A stretch of 64,000 nucleotides of DNA from Hydractinia symbiolongicarpus (GCF_029227915.1 NC_079888.1:18456001-18520000), one strand, 5' to 3'. Counted from the first letter of the stretch, positions 30,563-41,643 are shown. Notes: a model not told the origin generated them from the letters alone. Numbers and translations: made by a program.

Positions 30563-33320
30563 TTTCTGCAAAAGAAAGTCTTATTTTAACGATAAAAATA
30601 AAAAGACTTGTTCTAACAGAAATATTGATGCTCATGTCATTAAATTTGGCATATATGTAGAACAGGGCATTCAAAGATAATCGGGGTAAGGAAAACAATA
30701 TAATAACGTCATTGTGATCCGAAATGCCGTCAATTTGCTGGATCGATGTTTCCTTCAAATCTCGTCTACATCACCTTAGCAACACCTTGGTTACCACTTA
30801 GTAACCAACATACATGTCAACGGTTTTCAAAGTTCCAAAAAAATTACCCCGCCCAAAGTATGCAATACCCAAAGCAAAGTACAAAATTTTTCCAAAATTT
30901 TTTTTTCATTAGAAACCCTCATAAAAGTTAGGAATGGCCGCGGGCACTTTGTGCCCCCCCCCCAGGTATAATAGGGTTAACCTGGGGGGATTATCCTGTA
31001 ACCACAGTGTGAACTTGGTGGAAGACCTTAAGGTATCGCCCAAACTGAATTGATACACCTCGAACCCATACCTTCCAATCCATACAAATATGTCCAGATG
31101 CCTAGATATTTCACAAATGGCTTCAGCTCCCAATACTTAAATAAAGCATGGTCCCCTAACACCCAAACACCCATTCAAACCCGCTCAACGATATCCTAAA
31201 CGCGGCACCAAACAAAAAGCATGTATGATAGAAATGGCACCCCTTTTGTTTGTAATCACACGCGCCAGTGCACAACGTTTGCACAAGTTTGCTCAGTATA
31301 CTACACGAAAGGGAAGATGTTTGCACAACACCGCGAAGACAGGACGTAAGGTTCACCCGAAGCATCTTGGTCGGTAGGGTCAGTGATTGTAGTTATATTT
31401 TTATATTACTGTTAGGACATTTGTATTCATGTATCAAGAACGTGTATTTAACCAATAATTTGAGTGTTTTGTGAATGCTTTTATGCCCCCACTGCTTGAA
31501 GTGCTTAGCGCTTCTAGGCTTTTCGATAGATCAGAGTAAGGTTGACCATTAGAAATTGAGCGGACATTTAACTAGTGAACCTGGGCGGTGCAGGGAGTTT
31601 GCGTAGTATGTTGTCGTCATATCAGCTGACAATAAACACAACTCCCGCCGGAGCGCAATCAAAATGATAAATCTGTAACAGAAAACATATTTAAGATGTT
31701 AGTTTTTTATATGAAGGTTGCGATTGTTTAAATTTTTCAATGGGAACATGAATCAATAGAAAACAAAAGTTTCAACATCATGCTACAACATGAAATAAAC
31801 ATTTTTCAGATTTAAACACAAAAAAATGATAAATATGTAACTAAAATAAAGTTATTGTTCTATACCCTAAGTATATGTTACTTTATTGATAAATAATTTA
31901 ATGAAAAAATGCTTCTAGAAAATCATCCTTTTAAGAAATTAACTGGGTGAGCTTGTAAAAAGCTTTCTAAGAATAAGTATTGGTGATAAACCTGTAACAT
32001 GTGTAATTGATAAAAATGCAACCTTGATTTATCTGTATATTTGATACTTGATTGCATTTACAGTTACTTATTTATCTATAAATATATAAAGAAGATCATT
32101 TAGAAAAACTATTCTTTCTTACAAACTTGCTGAACTTAAAAGACAATCTGGAGCCAATTCTGCAAAACAAAGGGAAAGATTTTGCAAACAAAAAAATAAA
32201 ATTGTAACTAAATGAATGTGACATTTGTGAAGAATTTGAACAAAAAACAATAAGATAAAAAACTTACAAATCTGTACTACTGAACTTGGCAATACCAACA
32301 AGTTTGATATAAGACAAGTAAAACTAACCGGAAATAAAAACATATAGAGCACTTCAAAAGTAATTAAAAAGTAATCATCAAAGTATCTAAAATACAAAAG
32401 AACTGCTCTATTGACTGTGTCTGACTGTATAAGAATTCAGCAAAACTGTTTTAAATTTCACAATTCAGATCATATCCGAAAGCCACTTGACAGATTATCT
32501 TTCATAGGCACGATTGGTGACATTACTTCTACAAGAAAAATGAAAACATCTTGTTTAATCAACTTATAAAACACATTTTGTTTTCTCTCTTTAATACGTT
32601 TAAGGTATTGGCGTTTTATGAATTTGCTACCTTGCTGTACAACATGGTTAAATCTGTCATTTAGTGTTTTTTAGCAATTCCAAAGTCCAAAATTATACAC
32701 ATGTAAAACAATTTTGCGAGGTTGGTTGGGAAAAGATAGCAATGCAGCTGTTGCATTCAGTTATTTCTAAAATAAAGTCTCCTCAAGTTTCTGCTGTTCC
32801 CATTGCTGAACTTGGTAATCTTCATTCTCATTATTGTCACTTTCAACATCACTTGTCGACTCTAGGTAATTAAAATTAATTTGCTTTCCTGGTTCAAATT
32901 CGCATTTTATTAAGTCACCTTGAAGACACTTATTACATGAGCAAATGTTTAATTTCACTTAGATATTTTCATGAGGAAAAAAAGCGATAATATTGCTGAA
33001 CCAGATACCGAATATATCTCACCTGATGTAAGCTCATAATGCATCCACAGGTTTTCTTAAAGGCCCCTTAACGCCAAATCCACTCTTGCATCAACAAGAC
33101 CTTTTCCTTGACTAGATACGCCACAGTGCCATATAATTGGGACTCCAGTTTTTACTGCCAAATATTTGCATTTACACAATACATGCTTACACTTGTATTG
33201 TGTGCTGCAGAGTACATATAAATGGAATAAAGTTTAAGTTCATTTGGCAAAATGTTACTGTTATTTTTCTCAAAATACATCAAGGCACTTTACTTTAATC
33301 TCAACCCAGTAATATATACA
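30563..33320. other. Long stretch with no supported gene
   Basis: Only short unrecognised frames are seen. One minus-strand frame at 32767-32958 (CSCNKCLQGDLIKCEFEPG) has a Cys pattern and an acidic tail, but no family I can name. 31640-32120 is highly AT-rich. Confidence 0.45.
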
Positions 33321-33333
33321 AAACTAGCCGGGA

Positions 33334-33357
33334 AACCCGGCGTCGAAACGCCGGGTT
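33334..33357. repeat. Perfect 10-bp hairpin with CGAA loop
   Basis: AACCCGGCGT and ACGCCGGGTT pair perfectly around the 4-base loop CGAA, in AT-rich surroundings, directly after ACTAGCCGGGA. It resembles the GC-rich hairpins at ends of Helitron/Helentron-like elements. That assignment is a guess. Confidence 0.6.
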
Positions 33358-33389
33358 AAGCCACAAGTAAAGGTGTTATCCGGCATTGA

Positions 33390-33975
33390 ACACTCTGTGG
33401 AGCGCTTAATAAGAGCCGTAAACTGTCCCACACGATCAGGTGGAGCGCTTTAGTACAGGTATACAGTATGTCGTTAATCTTTTGAAGCGCATACACCATT
33501 ATAGTGTGCGACTGTTACATATTTTTCAAAAAATAACTTTCCCGCAACGATAACTGATATAAAAACAGAGTTTACAAAGTGTTGTTACTCCATCATAGCA
33601 AAAACAATCGTCAATTTTATTTCATTTTGCAGAATAACTTTTTGCGCAAGTTAAAAAATTAATCGTGACACTGGGCTGAGCGCTTAGTACAGTTAAACCG
33701 TGTTGCACAGCGTATAGGAATAATACCCTTTTGAAAAAAACTTTCTCGCAGACACAGGGCTGAGCGGTTAGTCCAGGCGTGATTCCCAAGAAAGTTTAAA
33801 AATTAATTGTCACAGTGGTGGGCTGACCTTAGTATATACAGGTAAACGGTGTTGCACATGCCCATAGGCGTAACAGCCTTTTACAAAAAACAGTCTGTTT
33901 TTAACACTGGGCTAACCGCTTAGTACAGTTAAACACAGTTGAACAGGCGCATAAGGCGTATTACCCTTTTCCAAA
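33390..33975 (+). repeat. Degenerate tandem repeat
   Basis: A block with GAGCGCTTAGTACAG, GTTAAAC(A/C)G and GCATAGGCGTA-like motifs recurs about five times (near 33440, 33680, 33755, 33825 and 33910) with heavy divergence. Confidence 0.6.
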
Positions 33976-34385
33976 AATGTTCATTGCAACTTCGGTTTAA
34001 ATAAAAACACAGGGAACAGCCTGTCGTTACTCGTCCAGCCAAAACAATCGCTCAGCCATTTCATTTGCAGAAAAAGTTTGCAGAAAAATTATAAAATATG
34101 TAGCTATACCTAGCTAGCTAACTGCATTTAGCATAAAAATTATGTATTGCTTAAGAATATTGTTGTAGCCAAACTGCATTTTTATACTTTCACTTTTTAT
34201 ATAGCCACAGCCTCAACATAAAAATAAATGTTGGCTAGGATAAAAAGCTCTTATACCAAACAGAATAGCAATAAGTGAGGCTCTAGCTAGCTAGTAGCTA
34301 TAGCTAGCTAATCTTCGTTCCTAGCCAAACATCCTAAAACTGGTGCGTTTAAGATCTGTACGTGGCTAAAAAACGTGACAATATA

Positions 34386-34588
34386 GTGATTGAAGGATTG
34401 TTTTTTCTCTTTAAGATTTTCTCAGTGAATAGTTATAGGTCCAAGTTGGACAGTACTCATGCTTGTAATAAGCAAGAAAGTGTATTCAGCACCTTCTTCT
34501 GGGAGCCTAATCCCAATTTTATTTACATCCACCGTCCCTGTAGACAAGATACTTCAGTGCAGCTTGCTGTATTGTAAACCTTTTTCAT
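34386..34588 (+). repeat. 203-bp direct repeat, left copy (target-site duplication candidate)
   Basis: Identical along its whole length to 39753-39955, offset 5367 with no indel. It starts GTGATTGAAGG and ends TTTTTCAT. The two copies bracket the USP retrotransposon precisely. Confidence 0.95.
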
Positions 34589-34617
34589 CTTATTGTTGAC
34601 CGCAATGGTTTCAACCT

Positions 34618-34693
34618 GACACTGGGAAAGACTAGTGACACTGGGAAAGACTAGGGACACTGGGAGAGACTAGTGACACTGGGAAAGACCGGT
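34618..34693 (+). repeat. Four 19-bp tandem units in the 5' UTR
   Basis: Units of GACACTGGGAAAGACTAGT follow head to tail, with single changes in units 2 and 3 and three in unit 4. 5' UTR tandem repeats often carry promoter activity in LINEs. That is inference here. Confidence 0.9.
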
Positions 34694-34861
34694 AAACTGT
34701 TTGCAACTGGATCGACATGACCGTTTTAAAGGACTCGATTGTGTATACTGATTTTGATTTTATTATAACCGGACCCTAATCCACGGTACGCGTCAACGGA
34801 TGAATGGCTAATGGGTTAATTAGTCGCTAGCGAATCCTCACAGTCTTGGTGCCGCTGTGAA

Positions 34862-34937
34862 AACTATAGCCTTACCCTGTGCGCCAGGCAACGCAGGGCT
34901 GACAATCTTATCCTGTGCATAATCAACCCCTATAGTT
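34862..34937 (+). promoter_or_regulatory. Predicted RNA stem abutting the start codon
   Basis: AACTATAG (34862-34869) and CTATAGTT (34930-34937) form a perfect 8-bp stem ending immediately before the ATG at 34938. Inside, CCCTGTGCG pairs with CGCAGGG. This could control translation or be part of a 5' end structure. No ribozyme core was identified. Confidence 0.45.
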
Positions 34938-37900
34938 ATGACTTCTTTTATACCCAACTTCGAAAAGAATCATTGCAATAAACAAAATGATACAGTACTC
35001 CAAAAGCACTTGATGAAAAGCTGTAAAGTTGTTTTGGAGGATGTTTGTTCTCTCAGTGGTGCTGAAAAGCTTAAGATCACAATCTCTACTTCGGTTTCAT
35101 CCCACAAAAGTAAATTGTGTCACACGGAAAAAAACAAACTTCAGAACCTCGATGAGAAAGCCCCCATTCTATGGGGTAAGATGAATGATAAGCGTTGGAG
35201 TGACTTAGACAGTGCTGTGCATAGCAAGCTAAAGGCTTGTACCAATCTATCCATTTCTGAGAAAGTTAAAACACTCGAAACTTTAATTTACGAAGAGGCT
35301 TCAAAAATATTTGGTTGCCGCTCCTCAAATAAAACAAAAAACATTGCCAGTATTAACAGGCGTACAATACGTTCCATTAATCTGGTTAAGGAGAAAAATG
35401 TTCTGTTAGCGCAGATTGCCTCATCAACCATCAAGGAGGAACTAACTGCCTTGCAAGAACTGTTGCAACAAGTTCGAATAAAAATAAGGGTGATGCGTCG
35501 AGGTGAGAAACGAAGAAGAAGAAAGTGGAGCTTTAAGAACGCCCAAAAGGTTTTTAGGAATGATCCCTACAAAGCAGGAAAGGACCTGCTTAACCCTAAA
35601 TCAGATATTCGTCTTTGTGTTGAACAGTCTGTTCTGGACAACCATAAATTATCTAGCTTATCTGATAATTTTCACGACTCTTCTCTTCCCCTTCTTCCAG
35701 GTCTTCCACCACCTCCGCAGATCAAGAAAGCTTTCTCAGCCACATCTTTCAAATTTTCTGATTTCGCAAGTGTTTTATATACGCGTAGGAACGCCTCAGC
35801 TCCTGGGCTAAATGGCATATCTTACAAAGTGTACAAAAAATGTACGAAAATTTCATCCTTCTTGTTTAATGTATTTAAGTGTTGTTTAAAAAATTGTGTT
35901 GTGCCTCTTCAATGGCGTCATGCCAAAGAAATTTACATTCCCAAATCCAAAACTCCTGTACCATCTAACCTAAAAGATTTTCGACCTATAGCCCTCCTAA
36001 ATGTCAAAGGAAAATTATTTTTTAGTATTTTTTCAAGGCGACTAGAAACACATGTCATCCATAACAATAAGTTTATTAACACGTCTGTTCAAAAGGGGTG
36101 CATGGCGAATGTTCCTGGCTGTTGGGAACACATGTCGTCAATCTGGGCAGCTTTAAAAGATGCACGCTCTGCAAGAACTGATCTTGCCACCATTTGGTTG
36201 GATATCGCAAGTGCGTATCCCTCAATACCGCACAGATTAATCTTTTTTGCTTTGGAAAGGTATGGTATATCTCCTAGTTGGATTGCCATTGTAAAGGGTT
36301 ACTATTCTGGGCTGTACAGCAAATCATTCTCCAAATCTGCTCCAAGCAATTGGCACCAGCACTTCAGGGGCATCTTCGCTGGCTGCACCCTGTCTATCGT
36401 CCTGTTTTTATCAGGCATAAATGTTATTTTGGAGTATACGCTGGCAACATCTGTGTCATGCTACATCACCTCTAACAGAGTATCCTTACCTTTAATAAGG
36501 GCTTTTATGGACGACATAAACATCATGTCTTCTTCTGTTGCTGGAACACAAGTACTCCTTAACAGGTGCACCACAGCTCTAAGTTGGGCCAATATGACAT
36601 TTCGCGCTGAAAAATCCCGTAGTTTTGTGATCATCAAGGGAAGATCTATCAATAGCACCCCTTTTAGTGTAAGTAGCCCTGAAAACGACATTGATTTCTC
36701 ACAGTATATCCCATCTATTCATGCCTCGCCAGTGCGATTTTTAGGCCGGATTATTGATTGTTCTATCTCAGACAGGAAGTCCATCAACGAATTGGAGGAA
36801 AAGCTGATAGAAGGGCTTGGTGTCATTAATAAGTCCTTATACACTGGAGCGCAAAAACTTTGGATCTTGCAACATCTTTTGATCCCGCGAATTCAGTGGC
36901 CACTGTTAATATACGAGGTCTCGATGTCTGTTGCTGGGCGCCTAGAGCAAAAGGTTTCAGTGTTCATACGAAAATGGCTGAACTTACACCGTTCCATCAC
37001 AAACATTTCCCTATATGCTGACTCCTCTCCTTGCCCTCTGCCCATTAAGAGCCTCACTTCTATTTTAAAATCCGCAAAGATTAGCGGCCACCTACTTTTG
37101 CGTCACTCCAAAGATCCGATTCTGTCAACACTCGATCCATCTTTAAAGGCAGGTTCTTGGAAGGTGAGCGATGCAGTTAACATAGCTGAGGGTGAATTAA
37201 AGTACAAGACCATAAGGGGTCCTGTACAGCGTGGACGAACCGGTCTTGGCATTTGTAAAGTGGAAGTAATACCACCAAAAACCACTCACAAGTACAGAAA
37301 GTTAATCGCAAAAACATCGGCTGAGATTGACGAGGAAAGCTATCTATCTAAGGCACTGCAACTTCAGGTGCAGGGCCAATGGACAAGATGGGAGAACTAC
37401 GTAAAGTTTGATCTTTCATGGAAGAACATCCTAGCAACTCCTCCTAATCTCTTATCTTTCTGCCTGCAATCCACTTACGATGTTCTGCCATCACCAAGTA
37501 ACCTAAGGAGGTGGAAAATAAATACAGAACCATCATGTTTCCTATGTCACAAAGAAATTTGCACTTCTGCTCACATTCTTGGTGCTTGTAAAACTGCTCT
37601 TTCCCAGGGTAGATATACCTTTAGACACGATTCTGTACTTACCCATTTGGTAGAAACTTTAAAAAAGTTCATTTTTGAGCTTCCTTCTGAACCTCCTAAA
37701 AATTGTCAAAAAATAACCTTTCTGAGAGCCGGGTCAAAGGCACATACAAAATCTAAAGTGTCAGGTATACTGCACCTTACCAAAGATTGGAAGATTGTTG
37801 CTGACACACACTCGAACTATGTGTTTCCTAGCCATATTGCCATTTCTGAGCTTAAACCGGACCTTGTGTTATATTCAAATGACCTTAAGCGCGTTATTAT

Positions 37901-39203
37901 TGTAGAACTCACTTGCCCATGTGAGGAAAACATGAATGCTTGGCACTCCACAAAAGTTGCCAAATATTCCTGTTTAATGAATGTGATTATGGTTAATGGC
38001 TGGCAAGTTGATTTCTTCGCAGTGGAAGTAGGAGCAAGAGGATATTGTGCAAGAACCACCACTGCCTGTTTAAAAAGAATGGGTTTCACCAACAAACTTG
38101 CTTATTCCACTGCAAATGATCTCGGTAAAATCAGTATGAGGTCTTCTTTTTGTATCTGGCTGGCACGTGAATCCAATGTTTGGTCAACTGACTCCTTAAT
38201 GCAATTGCCCAAATCCAAGCAGGCTTTGCCCATTGTGGAGACCAAGGGTGTTTCATCTCGCCGAAAAGGGCCATCTAAAAAGGTTAGCCAAAATAAAAAT
38301 GACACTCAACCAATTAGTGTCTATAAAAACATCGGTTTTTTAAACAAAGGCAACACTTGTTACGCCAACGCCATTTTGCAAGTATTAAGTACCATTCCAA
38401 CACTCTGGTGCCAGAGTGGGTCAGAATCGTTTCATTTATCACCTATTGCGAGGTCTATTTCGCTTAACATGGCGAAGCTGAAGCAATCATTGTCACCTGT
38501 TGACCCTTCGAATTTTCTCTGGGCCCTTGAACGTCAAATGCACTCTGATGGGAAACTGGACTTCCAATTTAATACTCAGCAAGATGTAGCAGAGATTTTG
38601 TTTGTGGTTTTGGACGCCCTTAAGGGATTTTCCCCGATTGCTGCAGATAAAATCTCAACTGAAATCTCAATGTCCGTAAGCTGTAACACCTGCCTGTGCA
38701 CCTCGGTAAATGTCGAAATGCAGGACATTTTAACACTGCCAATGACATCTAAAATCCAATCTTGTGTCAGCAAATTTTTAGAACCGGAAATTCTAACTGA
38801 TGGAAACAAGTGGTTTTGTCCGCAATGCTTTGCACATAGAGAGAGTACTAGAGAAACGCAAATCAGCAGGAGTAGTGAAATCTTATTCCTGCATCTTAAA
38901 AGGTTTTTAAAACATGGTGAACATCTGGTAAAAGACAACAGAGTTGTTGAATGTGTTTCTTTACGTGACTCTCTCCTGCAACTACCTCTCGTCAGTGATA
39001 CGGACACAATGTTTAATCAGAACTACTCATTGTTAGCAACAATTAATCACTCCGGTACATTAACCGCAGGTCATTATTGGGCTTATGTTAAGGATCCTGC
39101 CACAAATTCTTGGTACCACTGCAATGATAGAGCGGTTTGCAAATGCTCTCCACCTATTCTCAACAACAATTCATGTTATATTCTTTGTTACGTTCGCTGT
39201 TGA
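34938..39203 (+). CDS. Non-LTR retrotransposon polyprotein: reverse transcriptase, restriction-like endonuclease and ubiquitin-specific protease (copy 2)
   Basis: 1421 residues in one uninterrupted frame, starting at the ATG after the stem. Residues 1-130 have no zinc finger that I can see, unlike R2. The RT follows (SAPGLNGISYKVYKK, DFRPIALLN, FMDD with Asp 525-526). A CCHC finger begins near 866 (CFLCHKEICTSAHILGAC). The endonuclease has Asp975, Glu990 in ELTCPCE, Lys1006/1009 and EVGARGY. The USP runs from about 1130 to the end: GNTCYANAILQ with Cys1141, zinc pairs CNTC and CPQC, His1379 in AGHYWAY and Asp1397 in CNDR. Every catalytic residue expected of RT, nuclease and protease is present, so the protein is plausibly active. 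Cellular role of the protease is unknown. Confidence 0.95.
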   Translation: MTSFIPNFEKNHCNKQNDTVLQKHLMKSCKVVLEDVCSLSGAEKLKITISTSVSSHKSKLCHTEKNKLQNLDEKAPILWGKMNDKRWSDLDSAVHSKLKACTNLSISEKVKTLETLIYEEASKIFGCRSSNKTKNIASINRRTIRSINLVKEKNVLLAQIASSTIKEELTALQELLQQVRIKIRVMRRGEKRRRRKWSFKNAQKVFRNDPYKAGKDLLNPKSDIRLCVEQSVLDNHKLSSLSDNFHDSSLPLLPGLPPPPQIKKAFSATSFKFSDFASVLYTRRNASAPGLNGISYKVYKKCTKISSFLFNVFKCCLKNCVVPLQWRHAKEIYIPKSKTPVPSNLKDFRPIALLNVKGKLFFSIFSRRLETHVIHNNKFINTSVQKGCMANVPGCWEHMSSIWAALKDARSARTDLATIWLDIASAYPSIPHRLIFFALERYGISPSWIAIVKGYYSGLYSKSFSKSAPSNWHQHFRGIFAGCTLSIVLFLSGINVILEYTLATSVSCYITSNRVSLPLIRAFMDDINIMSSSVAGTQVLLNRCTTALSWANMTFRAEKSRSFVIIKGRSINSTPFSVSSPENDIDFSQYIPSIHASPVRFLGRIIDCSISDRKSINELEEKLIEGLGVINKSLYTGAQKLWILQHLLIPRIQWPLLIYEVSMSVAGRLEQKVSVFIRKWLNLHRSITNISLYADSSPCPLPIKSLTSILKSAKISGHLLLRHSKDPILSTLDPSLKAGSWKVSDAVNIAEGELKYKTIRGPVQRGRTGLGICKVEVIPPKTTHKYRKLIAKTSAEIDEESYLSKALQLQVQGQWTRWENYVKFDLSWKNILATPPNLLSFCLQSTYDVLPSPSNLRRWKINTEPSCFLCHKEICTSAHILGACKTALSQGRYTFRHDSVLTHLVETLKKFIFELPSEPPKNCQKITFLRAGSKAHTKSKVSGILHLTKDWKIVADTHSNYVFPSHIAISELKPDLVLYSNDLKRVIIVELTCPCEENMNAWHSTKVAKYSCLMNVIMVNGWQVDFFAVEVGARGYCARTTTACLKRMGFTNKLAYSTANDLGKISMRSSFCIWLARESNVWSTDSLMQLPKSKQALPIVETKGVSSRRKGPSKKVSQNKNDTQPISVYKNIGFLNKGNTCYANAILQVLSTIPTLWCQSGSESFHLSPIARSISLNMAKLKQSLSPVDPSNFLWALERQMHSDGKLDFQFNTQQDVAEILFVVLDALKGFSPIAADKISTEISMSVSCNTCLCTSVNVEMQDILTLPMTSKIQSCVSKFLEPEILTDGNKWFCPQCFAHRESTRETQISRSSEILFLHLKRFLKHGEHLVKDNRVVECVSLRDSLLQLPLVSDTDTMFNQNYSLLATINHSGTLTAGHYWAYVKDPATNSWYHCNDRAVCKCSPPILNNNSCYILCYVRC

Positions 39204-39752
39204 TCCGCTTTTTCTTTCTTTCTTATACATTTATCATTACGTTTATAAAACCTGTACTTCCAGGGTCATGGGGGAGGAAAATGTAAATCCGAGCGGTTTT
39301 ATATTACCCCAGCTAGTTCATTCGAACCAGTTTGCCGTCAATACCCAGAGGGTAAAGAGTTCAGCTCACTCTTCTCTGGTAACTTAAAAGAAGCTTAGCA
39401 AGGGGGTTAGCTTTCAGCTTGTCTTTGGGTGTAACGACCCCACTTTTTACCCCAGTTCAGTAAGGTGCCCAAGTTTACTAACTTGGTCTTCAGGCTTGAC
39501 AACCCTGCTGTCCTTAGTCAAAATATGTACAGGCTGGTCCTGTCATGACAACCTCCTGTGTAAGGCTGAGTGTTGGGGCCCTGTAACACATGTGGAAAGC
39601 TACAGCCAGAGTCACAAGTTCTGGCGCACAGGAGGGTTTTATATAATTCTTTTTTTATATTATATATTTTTGACATATACATTTTTTCCATTGGTGTTTG
39701 TTCTGTAACCAGTCCGTTTATGTTGTTAGATCTGTCTTGTGTCGTATTGTTT
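39204..39752 (+). other. 3' UTR of USP retrotransposon copy 2
   Basis: It shares with copy 1 the blocks GGGGGAGG, TTACCCCAG (39304 and 39447), AGCAAGGGGGTTAG, TGTCTTTGGGTGTAACGA and AACACATGTGGAAAGCTACA in the same order. One TTACCCCAG module of copy 1 is missing. The last 110 bases before the flanking repeat are T-rich and not shared. Confidence 0.75.
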
Positions 39753-39955
39753 GTGATTGAAGGATTGTTTTTTCTCTTTAAGATTTTCTCAGTGAATAGT
39801 TATAGGTCCAAGTTGGACAGTACTCATGCTTGTAATAAGCAAGAAAGTGTATTCAGCACCTTCTTCTGGGAGCCTAATCCCAATTTTATTTACATCCACC
39901 GTCCCTGTAGACAAGATACTTCAGTGCAGCTTGCTGTATTGTAAACCTTTTTCAT
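39753..39955 (+). repeat. 203-bp direct repeat, right copy
   Basis: Perfect copy of 34386-34588 immediately after the retrotransposon. Confidence 0.95.
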
Positions 39956-41549
39956 TTATCCTAACATTGAAAACAAACAGAAAACAAATATTACAAATAT
40001 ATAAGGCTTTTAGAAGATAAAAAAGTCAAACAGGTCTACAAACCTCACACACTGACCACAAACACGACCATTATCAAAATGGCCTTCGTTCCGCGAAGAT
40101 CTTGGATTCTTTCTGGTCGCGAAAATCTTGTTGTTTTTTTAAAGAATCAGGCGTTATGAATGGTATTCTACGCGCGAGCGGTCAAAACAAAGTCGGTAAA
40201 AATATATCGCATTTGGTATCGGCGCGTAATTTACAAAATTTCGTGTTTCCGTTACGGGACGCGGCTTTCGCGGACACACAGACAGACGGAATACGGCTAT
40301 TATTAAAGAGACTTGGTGTCTATTTAATAATTGAACATGTAGCTTTGGAACAGGAATTACAAAGATAGAGGCGTAACATTAAAGTCATTCAAAAAGTTTA
40401 AGTTGCAGCTAGAATATGATATCAGTAGGAATATTTCTTCATGTATTATATAGAACTTTGCAAAGAATTACACTACATGATTTGTTTGCAAATACTATGA
40501 AGTGCAACATTTTAATATTAATAGGTTATGCAATATGGGATAAATTTAAAAATTGTAATAAACTGAAGAAAAGAAGCAGAAATTATACATTCGTAACAAC
40601 GTTTTGGCAATTTTGTGCGAAAGGTTTTCTTTCTTTTTTCTTATTAAAATATTGCTTGAACTAATAGTAACAAATAAAACTAAAATTAGTGTCCCCTTTA
40701 TTCAGAATTGGTTAAAATTTTCTAATAGAAAAATTCTTTGGATATTTCGCAACATCAGTAACTCCTGTATGCAACTATATTATGCAACTCTGGGATTAGG
40801 TGAAATTTTAAAAATGCAATAAACAAACAAAACTATAAACTCAACTCAAAATTTCAACTTTAAACCTACTGAGTATAAGAAAGCACTATACACAATCAGA
40901 TAAAAATTGATACTCTGTCAATTTCATCTTAAAAATTACTTGAAAGACTAACACATGGACAGAACACTTGCTCTGGCAAAATTAACACTTCTGCTAATAA
41001 CCTTACTGTATGTTTCCTCTGCCTCCTTCAACTTCTCCAAGAATTTGCATGTTAAATATTTTTGCATACAGCACAAGGCACCCTTAATCTTCTAGTTCTA
41101 GTGTGTGCCTTATAGTTCTATAACCACCTGAAGAAGCAGGACCGTTGATTAATTCCATCATACGATTTCTCACAATTCCAAATGTGAAAATTGAATTTCT
41201 ATTTCTTTGCTTTATTCTAAATATGTCTAATCTGCGCAAGAGGGTACGTTTACTGATGTTGAATTCATGATATTTTGCAATAAATAATCGAGTTTCGGTA
41301 TATCTAAAAACTTACTTGTTCTTCTTCAAAATTTTCATCGCTTTTCGATGTTTCAGCTTCACTACTTAATTAATGAGCTTGATTAACTATTTCTGAAAAA
41401 AAAAAACATAAGCTAAAGATTTAAGAAGACAGAAAAATTTCATACCTTAACTACACACCAGGCACGTTATATTGGTGGATGTTGCTAATATTGATTCACA
41501 TTTAGGACAAATTTATAGAATAACAACAATATTTTTCTCGAGAGTGCTT
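39956..41549. other. Region without a recognised gene
   Basis: An ATG at 40079 and an overlapping frame (40102-40368) read through a GC-richer patch ending in RLLLKRLGVYLIIEHVALEQ. The frames differ around a T7 run, so a small broken gene is possible. No family is recognised. The remainder is AT-rich. Confidence 0.4.
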
Positions 41550-41643
41550 GTTTTGCTGTGGCCTTTTTTTGTTTTGCCGTGGCCTTCTTTGTTTTGTCGT
41601 GGCCTTCTTTGTTTTGTCGTGGCCTTCTTTGTTTTGTTGTGGC
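41550..41643 (+). repeat. 20-bp minisatellite, about 4.7 units
   Basis: GTTTTGTCGTGGCCTTCTTT is repeated head to tail, with small changes in the first and last units. Confidence 0.95.

Larger units (their letters stand above)
34589..39752 (+). mobile_element. Full-length USP retrotransposon (copy 2) between 203-bp repeats
   Basis: The 5164-bp interval between the direct repeats holds a 349-bp 5' UTR, the 1421-residue ORF and a 549-bp 3' UTR. The perfect flanking repeats and intact frame point to a recent insertion. There is no LTR, no second ORF and no poly-A tail. Confidence 0.85.

Noticed and set aside
33390-33975. CRISPR-like array
   Set aside because: Units are diverged and spacing is irregular, and the sequence is from a eukaryote.
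34589-34937. Self-cleaving ribozyme in the 5' UTR of copy 2
   Set aside because: I searched by eye for hammerhead (CTGATGA with GAAA) and HDV-like cores and found none convincing. A descriptor search would be decisive.
34386-39955. Reading the 203-bp repeats as LTRs
   Set aside because: No TG/CA ends, no primer binding site or polypurine tract, and the enclosed ORF is of the non-LTR endonuclease type with its own 3' UTR. Long target duplication fits better, though not proven.
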